A stretch of DNA of 51,388 nt, taken from the NCBI GenBank assembly GCA_964537285.1, contig CAZHZT010000032.1, positions 1 to 51,388 of the forward strand, written 5' to 3'. Positions 18,418 through 26,029 of this stretch are shown piece after piece. The notes under the pieces are model-generated. The model was not told where the DNA came from. It worked only from the letters and a program-made list of their open reading frames with translations, and ran no database searches. The position numbers were made by a program, and so were the translations under genes. This DNA comes from CAZHZT01 sp964537285. GTDB taxonomy: Bacteria > Bacteroidota > Bacteroidia > Chitinophagales > Saprospiraceae. Numbering within the stretch: position 1 is the stretch's first letter; each line of letters begins with the position of its first letter.

Positions 18418-18544
18418 CCAGCGATGCTCGTTTTGGGTTTCCAAAACGAAATTTATGCTGCTTCGCGGCGATATTCTTTTTGAGGCGATCCGCAAAGGCC
18501 ATTTTGCTTCGCAAAATGGCCTTTGCGGATCGCCTCAAAAAGAA
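18418..18544. repeat. Double hairpin, element D (34-bp perfect arms)
   Basis: Arms at 18474-18507 and 18511-18544 are perfect complements around TTC; the arm begins TTCTTTTTGAGGCGATCCGC. A second hairpin with 9-bp arms (TCGTTTTGG, 18428-18436; CCAAAACGA, 18441-18449) precedes it. The leading CCAGCGATGCTCG (18418-18430) recurs inverted at 19722-19734. The element lies between the convergent IMPase and SDR genes and may end transcription in both directions. Confidence 0.75.
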
Positions 18545-18569
18545 TTTTCGTGCTGTTGTAGGCGCTTTT

Positions 18570-19550
18570 TTAGAATTTAAACGCTCCTACAGCCTTTTCA
18601 CATCCCTCCCAGTTAATTCGGATATTGGATTCGCTGTACAAGTCCTCTTCAGGAGTAAGTGATTCGGGGAATCCTGTCCACCCTTGACCTGAAGGACCGA
18701 AGAAATCACCCGCTTTGGCATTTGGATCCATTGTCGCTCTAATGATGCCTGCTGCACCATCTTCAGCAGATTGGGCCATGTTCATGAAGTCTGCTTTATT
18801 ATCCATGCCGCCATCAGCAGCAGTGGTTACCTGAAGGTTGGTCAAAGCTAAGCCAGGGTGAGCCAAAAGAGGAATAACATGAGTGATGTTTTGCTCTTCT
18901 AGTTTTTGCTTCAAACCATAGGTGAAAGCACAGTTGGCCAGTTTGGTTTGATGATAACGCGCCCACCGTGGTCCCTGGAAGCTAAGGTTTTGTTCCTCGG
19001 TACCATCTCCCCCAAGGTTGCCTCCGTTTTTATCAAAATACCTTTCTTCTAATGGAGGGCCAAGTCTGGCCATAGAGGTGTGATTGACGATTCGGCCCTC
19101 GTTACTGTTTCTTAAAAGCGGGAACAATTCACTTGTCAGAAGAAAGTGAGAAATGCAATTGGTTTGGATTTGAACGTCATATCCATCTTTTGTGGCTTCA
19201 TCCTTTAAGGCCATAACGCCTGCATTATTAACTAAGGCATCGATTGTATTATATCTGGATTTGATGGTTTCTGCAGCCGCTCGAACACTTTGAAAGTCCT
19301 GAAGGTCGCACACTACGGAATCAAAGTTTCCATCTGGTACGGCTTCTTGTAATTGTTGGAATGAATTTCTGGCTCTTTCACTTTCGCGGTTTAAAAGGAT
19401 AACAGTAGCTCCTTTTTTGGCTACTTCGCGAGCGCAGATAAAACCGGTACCACTGGTTGTACCTGTGATGGCGACGACTTTGCCTGTCATGTCCTGAGAG
19501 TGGTTCTCGAGTACTTTCCCGAGATGAATGGTTTCTACTTGATTAGGCAT
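18570..19550 (-). CDS. Short-chain dehydrogenase/reductase
   Basis: 326 residues. A Rossmann-fold NAD(P)-dependent oxidoreductase of the longer, retinol-dehydrogenase/protochlorophyllide-reductase-like SDR type. Motifs: cofactor loop TGTTSGTG (29-36), NNAG (108-111), Ser in HTSMAR (159) and the catalytic pair Tyr199/Lys203 in YHQTK. No membrane segment is visible. An AHPGLALTNL segment and a C-terminal SGQGWTGFPE region are typical of this branch. The substrate cannot be named. The gene stands alone between convergent element D and palindrome E1, which begins 18 bp upstream of its start codon; related inverted segments lie on either side. Confidence 0.88.
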   Translation of the reverse strand: MPNQVETIHLGKVLENHSQDMTGKVVAITGTTSGTGFICAREVAKKGATVILLNRESERARNSFQQLQEAVPDGNFDSVVCDLQDFQSVRAAAETIKSRYNTIDALVNNAGVMALKDEATKDGYDVQIQTNCISHFLLTSELFPLLRNSNEGRIVNHTSMARLGPPLEERYFDKNGGNLGGDGTEEQNLSFQGPRWARYHQTKLANCAFTYGLKQKLEEQNITHVIPLLAHPGLALTNLQVTTAADGGMDNKADFMNMAQSAEDGAAGIIRATMDPNAKAGDFFGPSGQGWTGFPESLTPEEDLYSESNIRINWEGCEKAVGAFKF

Positions 19551-19568
19551 GGTTTTAAATTTTAATCA

Positions 19569-19666
19569 TTCTTTGACAAATTGTGTGGAACTTCAAAGTG
19601 ATAACCCTTGTGGCTGAAAGGGCTATCATTTTGAAGTTCCATTTTTTCACAATTTCTGTCAAAGAA
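19569..19666. mobile_element. Palindromic element, family E copy 1
   Basis: A 98-bp inverted repeat. Ends TTCTTTGACA and TGTCAAAGAA match exactly. Arms continue with interruptions through GAACTTCAAA/TTTGAAGTTC to a centre with AACCCTT and AAGGGCT. Near-copies lie at 34910-35014 and, in opposite orientation, from 51334 to the window end. Read toward the SDR gene it contains a 26-codon frame (19562-19642, minus) beginning MELQND. Confidence 0.75.
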
Positions 19667-19689
19667 CTATTTTAATGAATGAATGCGCC

Positions 19690-19734
19690 TGCGGCGCAAT
19701 AAATATTTTCGGTTTTCAAAGCGAGCATTGCTGG
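19690..19734. repeat. Inverted partner of the element D flank
   Basis: CGAGCATTGCTGG (19722-19734) is the reverse complement of 18418-18430 with one difference. The adjoining 30 bases also resemble the inverted 18431-18470 region (CGAAA, TTTAT, GCGGCG blocks in the same order). Together they flank the SDR gene as imperfect inverted repeats. Confidence 0.45.
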
Positions 19735-19756
19735 AGGCACTTTAGCCTTTCATCCT

Positions 19757-21883
19757 TTATCTTTCACCTTTCATCAGGAATTCTTGTTCCGTCAAAACCT
19801 CAATCGTGCCAATTTCCTGTGCTTTTTTGAGTTTAGATCCCGCTTTTTCACCTACCACCAAAATGTCTAATTTAGAACTGACGGCGCTGATGTTTCGAGC
19901 ACCTAGTGATTCGGCAAGCTGTTGAGCAGCTTTTCGCGTCATTGTTTGTAGAGTTCCTGTGAAGAGAATGGTTTTTCCTGCAAAGGGAGCATCTTCAGAA
20001 ACCTGTACCGGCAGATCCTCCTCGGTAGGTTTCATGTTGACACCATAGGTTTCCATCCGTTGGAGCATCTCAATGTTTCGGGGCTGCTGGAAGTATTCAA
20101 TTACATTTTCTGCCACAACCGGGCCAATGTCTTTGATGTCCGTGAATTGTTCCAGGCTCCAATCCTTCAAATCAAAAAGGTGTTCGATTTGCTCAGCGAG
20201 TAAGCGAGAGGCCCTTTTCCCCAGATGATGAATACTTAAGCTATGCAGAAGACGCTGTAGTGGGTTTTTTTTCGCTTTTTCAATGGCATTCCGAAGGTTT
20301 TCGGCTGATTTTTGACCAAAGCCTTCTAACTCTGCGATCTTTTCGTAATCCAGATTGTAAATATCGGCAATATCTTTGATCCAGCCAAGTTGATAAAAGC
20401 GATCGATATAGGCTTTTCCAAAGCCGTCAATATTCATGGCGTCCTTGGAGACGTGGAAAATCATTTTCTGGAGGTCTTGCTTACCGCAAGTACAGGTCGG
20501 GCAACGCCAGGCTGCTTCACTTTTTAATCGGACCAATTCGATTTGCTCGTTTGGGTTCATTGGGCAATGCTTGGGGAATTCGATGATCTGTTCATTGCCT
20601 TCTCTTAAATCTGCGAGTGGTTTGACGATATAAGGAATTACGTCGCCGGCGCGTTCAATAATGACATAATCGCCTAACCGAAGATCCTTGCTGGTGATGA
20701 AATCCTCGTTGTGAAGGGAGACAGAGGAAACGGTAACGCCGGCTAATTGTACAGGAGCGACTTTAGCTACCGGCGTAATAGAGCCTACTTTGCCTACCTG
20801 ATATTCTACGGACAGCAATTGAGTCGTAGCTTGCTTCGCCTTAAACTTGTATGCAATAGCCCAGCGAGGATGATGGCTGGTAGAGCCTGTGATGCGTTGC
20901 CATTCCAGCTTGTTAACTTTTACGACCATTCCGTCAATTTCGTAAGGATATTCTTCCCTTTTGACCTCCCAATCCTGAACGAATTGAATGACTTGGCCGA
21001 TGCCCTTGCAGACGGTTCGTTCGTTAGTTGGTACCTTGAAGCCCAGGCTTTGCAGCATATCAATGCCTTGGCTATGCGAATTAATATCTGAGGTAGAGAC
21101 TTCTCCTTGTGCATTTTCTGTGTAGCCAATTTGGTAAATAAATGCTTCTATACCTCTTTCTGAAGCCTCTTTAGGGTTTTTCATGCGAAGGCCGCCGGTG
21201 GCGGTATTCCTGGGGTTTGCAAATAAAGTTAATCCATCTTCTGCTCTTTGGGCATTAATGTGTGCAAATAGATCTTTTCTAATGATAGCTTCCCCCCTAA
21301 GTTCCGCCCGCGAGAGGCCAAATTTTGAGAAGCCGGCCCGAAGCGGAATGGAACGGATAGTTCTGATGTTGGCAGTGATCTCATCACCTTGCTTGCCATT
21401 TCCACGGGTTGCTGCACGGACTAATTGATCATTCTCGTATATAAGGGCAATGCTTCCACCGTCGAACTTAGGTTCTACGGAGTATTCGATGGCCTCTTCG
21501 GCATCGAGGCCCAGTAGTTTTTTTATTTGTGTGTCAAAGTCTTGTAGGTCTTCGGCATTATAGGAATTTGCCAAAGAAAGCATTGGAACAATGTGAGCAA
21601 CCGTCGGAAAATCGCTGCTTTGATCGTCGGATACACGTTGGGTCGGGGAATCAGGGGTGACCAATTCCGGGTGGGCTTCTTCCAGCTTTTCCAGCTCTTT
21701 GTAAAGTTGATCGTACTCAAAATCACTAATCAAAGGATCATTTAAAATATAATAGCGATATTCGTGATAGATCAGTACTTCCCGAAGTTGATTAACAGCT
21801 ACAGCCGGTTTATTGGAGGGAATATTCTCAAGTAATGCCTTTGTGCGTTGAAAGAGAGCTTGTTCTTCAGCTTTATTGTACAT
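19757..21883 (-). CDS. ligA: NAD-dependent DNA ligase
   Basis: 708 residues from ATG 21883. Seals nicks in replication and repair, using NAD to adenylate an active-site Lys. Order: Ia domain with YYILNDPLISDFEYDQLY; adenylation domain with the catalytic Lys in EPKFDGGS; OB domain (VGKVGSITPVA); zinc finger; HhH repeats (ELEGFGQKSAENL, DIGPVVAENV); C-terminal BRCT (about 630-705, GKTILFTGTL). The zinc finger is unusual: the first CPxC reads CPMN and the second pair sits in RCPTCTCGKQ. An upstream TTG (21916) would add 11 residues, but it lies at the predicted transcription start, so the ATG is preferred. Confidence 0.96.
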   Translation of the reverse strand: MYNKAEEQALFQRTKALLENIPSNKPAVAVNQLREVLIYHEYRYYILNDPLISDFEYDQLYKELEKLEEAHPELVTPDSPTQRVSDDQSSDFPTVAHIVPMLSLANSYNAEDLQDFDTQIKKLLGLDAEEAIEYSVEPKFDGGSIALIYENDQLVRAATRGNGKQGDEITANIRTIRSIPLRAGFSKFGLSRAELRGEAIIRKDLFAHINAQRAEDGLTLFANPRNTATGGLRMKNPKEASERGIEAFIYQIGYTENAQGEVSTSDINSHSQGIDMLQSLGFKVPTNERTVCKGIGQVIQFVQDWEVKREEYPYEIDGMVVKVNKLEWQRITGSTSHHPRWAIAYKFKAKQATTQLLSVEYQVGKVGSITPVAKVAPVQLAGVTVSSVSLHNEDFITSKDLRLGDYVIIERAGDVIPYIVKPLADLREGNEQIIEFPKHCPMNPNEQIELVRLKSEAAWRCPTCTCGKQDLQKMIFHVSKDAMNIDGFGKAYIDRFYQLGWIKDIADIYNLDYEKIAELEGFGQKSAENLRNAIEKAKKNPLQRLLHSLSIHHLGKRASRLLAEQIEHLFDLKDWSLEQFTDIKDIGPVVAENVIEYFQQPRNIEMLQRMETYGVNMKPTEEDLPVQVSEDAPFAGKTILFTGTLQTMTRKAAQQLAESLGARNISAVSSKLDILVVGEKAGSKLKKAQEIGTIEVLTEQEFLMKGER

Positions 21884-21902
21884 TGTGGTTGAATTGAAAT
21901 CA

Positions 21903-21929
21903 GAGTCTTTATGCAAAGACTCAAAAATA
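21903..21929 (-). promoter_or_regulatory. ligA -7 box and operator-like palindrome
   Basis: On the minus strand TATTTTTG (21922-21929) matches the -7 consensus TAnnTTTG. No well-spaced -33 TTG was found (gaps of 15 or 24). Immediately downstream, GAGTCTTT-ATGC-AAAGACTC (21903-21922) is a perfect 8-bp-arm palindrome covering the expected transcription start, a typical position for a repressor operator. Confidence 0.4.
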
Positions 21930-21964
21930 ACGTTGCTTTATAAACAATAGAAACAATTTAAAAA

Positions 21965-23515
21965 TTGTTGCCGGAAAATAATCAAATAGAATCAAATAAA
22001 GCGGAATTTAAATCCTGGGAAGAAAAGCTACCTCTCAACTGGCTGCTAATCATTTTCCTCCTCATTTGGGTTGGAACGGAACTTCCTCTGGTAGAAACAG
22101 ATGCGGATAAGTACCTTTCCGTTAGCCGCGGGCCATTTACGGATGAAGGTTTGTATACGGCACAGATTCGAAATTTTATCAATCATGGCGAATTTGATAT
22201 TTTAGAGTCGGATACCTTTATAAAAACCCCGCTGTTTTCGTTCTGGCTTGGGCTGCCTATGGCGCTTTTAGGGACATATTGGGTCGTTGGAAGGTTAACT
22301 GTATTGATCAGTTTTTTGGTTTTGATGCTGTTTACTTTACGCAATACGGCTTTCAAACAATTAATGCTTTTCCTGATTCCCGTGGTGTTTTTTAGGTATG
22401 CGATACATCAATTTGCACATATCAGCCTGTCTGAAATGTTATCAATAGGGCTGATTGTGTTGGGTATTTATGCATTTTTTAAATATCTGGAAGGTGAAAA
22501 AGGCGATTGGCAAGCGCTGATTTTGGCTCAGTTATTTCCATATCTGGCATTTTTGATGAAATTTCAATTTGCCTATATTTTGTTCCTTCTTCCGGGATGG
22601 GCCATTTTATGGTGGCTGGGCAAGCCCCGGGATCGGTTTCGACAACGAACGATATTACGGCTCTTTGCGGTGACAGCTATTCAAATCTTGCTTTTTTACA
22701 TAGCCTGGTATCTACCTTTTAAGGAAGAGATGAACTATCTGCTCGGGAAACAATCTTTTCGGATGCGGCTTGGTGAAGGTTGGTATGATCTTATAGATTT
22801 TATTGTAAATTATATTTTTTTAAAAGAGCCTAATATTTGGCACACTAAAGTATGGCTGGTGGCTTTACCAGTTGGGTTGATTTTGTTGCCTTTTTCAAAA
22901 AGCAGAAGCTATAAATTGCTTTACCTTGCAGGGCTTTCCTGGTGTGTATTGGAGTCTCATAAGTTATTGATGGAGTATTTGCCTACCCGTTATTTATTGA
23001 GTACCTATTTTGCGATGGGATTTACGGTTTGTGTGGTATTGCAGGAGCTCTTTTGGGGTAAGATTGTAAAGTGGCAGGGAGTGAAATACATATTTCAGGT
23101 ACTAGCCATAGGGACGCTCCTGTTTCTTGCCTATCAAAATGCCAGGCATCAATACTGGGTTTATAACCGTAGGGCTTACAATGTAAGAACGGTTAATGCC
23201 TACCTTGCTCAATTTGATTTCAAAGACCGGCCTATTATCGGTTCCTGGGCTTCATCACTTGCCTGGAACAGCAAAGCGATTACCTTTCCTGTATGGGACA
23301 AAAAACTGCATTATAAAGCTCCCATCAGAACTTATAATCCAGCAATAGTAGTGACCGAGCCTGATGAGGAGGATTCTAATCAGGCTTATTACAATAATGG
23401 AGTGAACCTCAATGAAGTAACCGATTCCTTGAAAACGTTTACTATTGCCCATTGGAATGTGCAGGTTAGATGGATTAGCGAGAAAGGCAATTCAAAGACC
23501 GGAGGGTCGAGATAG
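21965..23515 (+). CDS. GT39-like membrane glycosyltransferase
   Basis: 516 residues with about ten hydrophobic segments. The first membrane helix (about 23-37) is followed by a periplasmic-type loop with FTDEGLYTAQIRNFINHGEF, where the acidic pair matches the catalytic Asp/Glu region of GT39/GT83 (PMT, ArnT-like) enzymes that use polyprenyl-phosphate sugars. The C-terminal 110 residues are soluble. The acceptor is unknown: lipid A, glycan or protein are all possible. No ATG lies near the start; TTG at 21965 or 21968 directly follows an in-frame TAA, so a TTG start is proposed. The gene diverges from ligA with only an 81-bp gap. Confidence 0.75.
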   Translation: MLPENNQIESNKAEFKSWEEKLPLNWLLIIFLLIWVGTELPLVETDADKYLSVSRGPFTDEGLYTAQIRNFINHGEFDILESDTFIKTPLFSFWLGLPMALLGTYWVVGRLTVLISFLVLMLFTLRNTAFKQLMLFLIPVVFFRYAIHQFAHISLSEMLSIGLIVLGIYAFFKYLEGEKGDWQALILAQLFPYLAFLMKFQFAYILFLLPGWAILWWLGKPRDRFRQRTILRLFAVTAIQILLFYIAWYLPFKEEMNYLLGKQSFRMRLGEGWYDLIDFIVNYIFLKEPNIWHTKVWLVALPVGLILLPFSKSRSYKLLYLAGLSWCVLESHKLLMEYLPTRYLLSTYFAMGFTVCVVLQELFWGKIVKWQGVKYIFQVLAIGTLLFLAYQNARHQYWVYNRRAYNVRTVNAYLAQFDFKDRPIIGSWASSLAWNSKAITFPVWDKKLHYKAPIRTYNPAIVVTEPDEEDSNQAYYNNGVNLNEVTDSLKTFTIAHWNVQVRWISEKGNSKTGGSR

Positions 23516-23608
23516 AATACAGGGGATAATCGTTTGGAGGGAAGCTTGATTAACCCTTTTTTATTTAGCGGTTTTATGCACCTGCCCACGGCACAGTGTC
23601 CTGTTTTA

Positions 23609-24577
23609 CTAATCCTTTTGACTTAGCTTTTCGTAAATGGCCAAAACCTCTTCCTTTGGCAATCCACTAATGCTGACAGCCATTTCCGCATCCAGACCAT
23701 TGACATAGCATTGCTCTACTACTCTTAACTTTTCTTTGGCTTCTCCTTTAGCTTCACCTCTGGCTTCACCTTTAGCTAATCCCTCTGCTAATCCCTCTGC
23801 TAATCCCTCTGCTTTTCCTTCCACTTTTCCTTCCGCTTTTCCTTCTATATAGAAAGCATCGCTTTTGACATCGTATGTTATTGGCATTTCTTGGATCGTT
23901 TTTTTAGTGATTTTTTCAAATTTACGAATTCTTGATAGCAATGTCAATTGATTTAAATATTTGAGCATTTCCCGCTCCGAATGACATATTGCTTTTAGCC
24001 TTTTTATAATTAAACGCAAAACAGCCTCAATCCGTTCCTGCCCGTAGTGTCCTAAAATGGCCAATATGACCATTTCCGGCACCTGTGACTGAAGCAATCT
24101 ATTGTAGTCGAACTGATGAATATTGACTAGGTCGTATCCTTTATAGATTTCTTCAGGATGGAGCTGAGTGGGCACTCCGGCCATTCCTTTCTCAAGGTTC
24201 ACCACCACTTGATGCACCGGTAATTCGTATTCTTGCAAAATTAGGGCATGATACAGACCCATCCTGCGGAGCATGGATTTGCGCACCTCTCGCTCAAATT
24301 CTATATGGAGCATCGATTCGGTAGGTTTAAGATGGGAAGTTTCCACCGGTGAGTTGGCGTGCTCTTCTTGGATTGCAGTTACACGATAAAGAAAGTCCAC
24401 CTTTCGCTCAAAGGTCAGGGGGAACGCCCGTTCCTCCAGTTTATAGGACAGAACCTTTAAACCAAGGACATTTTCGATGAGGGGCATAAAAATCGAGGCC
24501 GCATTTTCGCGAAATATCCGATCGTAAATATTCCCCTGGTTCTTGTCTTCTTCTTTGTTTTCAGATGATTGTTTCAA
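23609..24577 (-). CDS. Rpn-family PD-(D/E)XK nuclease (putative transposase relative)
   Basis: 322 residues. The N-terminal half resembles Rpn/YhgA recombination-promoting nucleases: NIYDRIFRENAASIFMPLI, the metal-binding Asp in KVDFLYRV, and LHIEFERE in place of the usual IEHQS, so the third motif residue is Glu rather than Gln. It then shows YELPVHQVVVNL and a helical middle. Residues about 244-282 are a charged low-complexity tract of four-residue EGKA/EGLA/KGEA-type repeats encoded by 12-bp tandem repeats. A small C-terminal helical domain (about 285-322, VSISGLPKEEVLAIYEKL) follows. Family members are DNA endonucleases linked to RecA-independent recombination; many copies per genome are common. 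It is convergent with the glycosyltransferase gene. Confidence 0.8.
   Translation of the reverse strand: MKQSSENKEEDKNQGNIYDRIFRENAASIFMPLIENVLGLKVLSYKLEERAFPLTFERKVDFLYRVTAIQEEHANSPVETSHLKPTESMLHIEFEREVRKSMLRRMGLYHALILQEYELPVHQVVVNLEKGMAGVPTQLHPEEIYKGYDLVNIHQFDYNRLLQSQVPEMVILAILGHYGQERIEAVLRLIIKRLKAICHSEREMLKYLNQLTLLSRIRKFEKITKKTIQEMPITYDVKSDAFYIEGKAEGKVEGKAEGLAEGLAEGLAKGEARGEAKGEAKEKLRVVEQCYVNGLDAEMAVSISGLPKEEVLAIYEKLSQKD
23732..23846. repeat. 12-bp tandem repeats inside the Rpn nuclease gene
   Basis: Degenerate 12-bp units encode EG(K/L)A or (K/R)GEA tetrapeptides. The plus-strand unit CTAATCCCTCTG occurs three times without change (23776-23787, 23788-23799, 23800-23811). Unit number can change without a frameshift. 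Confidence 0.85.
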
Positions 24578-24790
24578 TAGAATTAGCTTTTTTGCTAATT
24601 TAAAACAAAATTTTTAATAAATAAAATATATAAACACTTTTATTGTTGAGTTTGCTAAAGTTTTTCGTTTAAAATCTACTAAAGCCATTCACCGATCAAC
24701 CCCAAATCACTTATGCTCAGAATTCCCTTCCGCCTCCCAGCCTCTTGTTCTTGAAGATTCCATTTGGCATATTTAAGCCCAAAAGAAGCC

Positions 24791-26029
24791 TTAACCTTCC
24801 CCCTCACGAATCATCCTCAAAGAAAAGTATCCAAGAATAACAATAATTATAGCCATTAAGCCCCATAGCCACCATTTATGCTTAAACAAGGGCGTTACAG
24901 GTTTACTCTTTTTAGCCATTTCCTGCTCTGCTCCGAGATGCAAGGTTGGCAGTTTTTCGGGTATTACATCTTGAAACTGAACAATATCATAATTAGGCTT
25001 GCGAACTAGGGGTTTTCCATAAGCTAAGAAGTACTTCGCCTCTTGAGTGAAGCAGATAGCGAGTTCGTGTGTGTAGCCTTCTAATTGAATAGAATCTATG
25101 GTGAGCGGTTCGTTATCAAAGTTCTTGATAATGACTTTGAAAGCGTTCGATATAATGCCAGGGAAATCAAACCTGGCTTCTTCTACAGAACTTAAAATGG
25201 CTTTTGAAAGGGTTTCATAGCGATAATGCCAGCCTTTTTCCGTTTTAGCACTATCGGCAAGGTATTGGATGGAAACAGGTCGGTAGTAGTCGTAATTATC
25301 TGCAATCTTGAGGTTTAAGCGGCTAATGAAGGTAGCGGAAGGCAATTTTATGAATAGCTCACTTTGTTGCTGTTTTTTGTTTTCTTCCTTGGATAGAGCT
25401 TTCAATGGAAATGATTTAAAAACGCCTTCCTGATCTTTGTTTAATAGCAATGCAGCAGCCTTTATCTTTGGTTTTTTATAACTATTTATACTAAAGCGAT
25501 AATATCGGTATTCAGCTTGCGGAAACTTCACTACGGTAAAATGATAGTCTGTCAATTCATTTTGAATGGAAAGAACGCGATAGTTGTTGATTAATTCGAA
25601 CCATTCAAGTTGATCTTGGCTGCCTTCTAGTTTGAGTCGGTAATCAAAGTTTTTTTCTTTGAATTCTAGTCTTAATTGGTTGATCCGAGGTGGAGGGTCT
25701 GTTGTGTAGAAGGTTAAGTAATGGATATTTCCTCTAGAAGTGGCATTCAGTTTTTCAGCGGTAAAGAAATTTCGGAACACTTGATCTGCTTTGGGGATAA
25801 GTAAATAGGGGGCTTCGATGGTATCATTCGTATTGGTTATCCCAAAGATGCGGATATCATGGAAGTCATCAGATATTTTGGGATAGATGTCGTCAGGAAT
25901 GATAACCTTGTGCCATTGCTCCTTGATGCCTTCGATTGGCCGAAAGTAATTGTATGAATCCAATTGTCCAAAGGCCTGAAAGGTGGTTAATGTGAAAAAA
26001 CCCAGCAATACTTTAAGCTTCGTTTTCAT
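24791..26029 (-). CDS. DUF3999 family envelope protein
   Basis: 412 residues. An N-terminal signal peptide ends near FQAFGQ (about 22). A beta-rich extracytoplasmic region (about 25-365) matches DUF3999, including the early YFRPIEG and the DIYPKISDDFHDIRIFG segment. One C-terminal membrane helix (about 383-405, GLMAIIIVILGYFSL) is followed by a short basic and acidic tail. The function of the family is unknown. The coding start overlaps the end of the DUF2339 gene by 17 bp, so translation is probably coupled and the products may form one membrane complex. Confidence 0.82.
   Translation of the reverse strand: MKTKLKVLLGFFTLTTFQAFGQLDSYNYFRPIEGIKEQWHKVIIPDDIYPKISDDFHDIRIFGITNTNDTIEAPYLLIPKADQVFRNFFTAEKLNATSRGNIHYLTFYTTDPPPRINQLRLEFKEKNFDYRLKLEGSQDQLEWFELINNYRVLSIQNELTDYHFTVVKFPQAEYRYYRFSINSYKKPKIKAAALLLNKDQEGVFKSFPLKALSKEENKKQQQSELFIKLPSATFISRLNLKIADNYDYYRPVSIQYLADSAKTEKGWHYRYETLSKAILSSVEEARFDFPGIISNAFKVIIKNFDNEPLTIDSIQLEGYTHELAICFTQEAKYFLAYGKPLVRKPNYDIVQFQDVIPEKLPTLHLGAEQEMAKKSKPVTPLFKHKWWLWGLMAIIIVILGYFSLRMIREGEG

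Noticed and set aside
18405..18569. Small gene encoded across element D (plus strand, 18480-18662)
   Set aside because: The frame runs through the hairpin and antisense into the SDR gene, with no family similarity or start signal.
23609..24577. Active IS transposase
   Set aside because: The protein matches the Rpn nuclease family, not a DDE or HUH transposase, and no terminal inverted repeats bound the gene.
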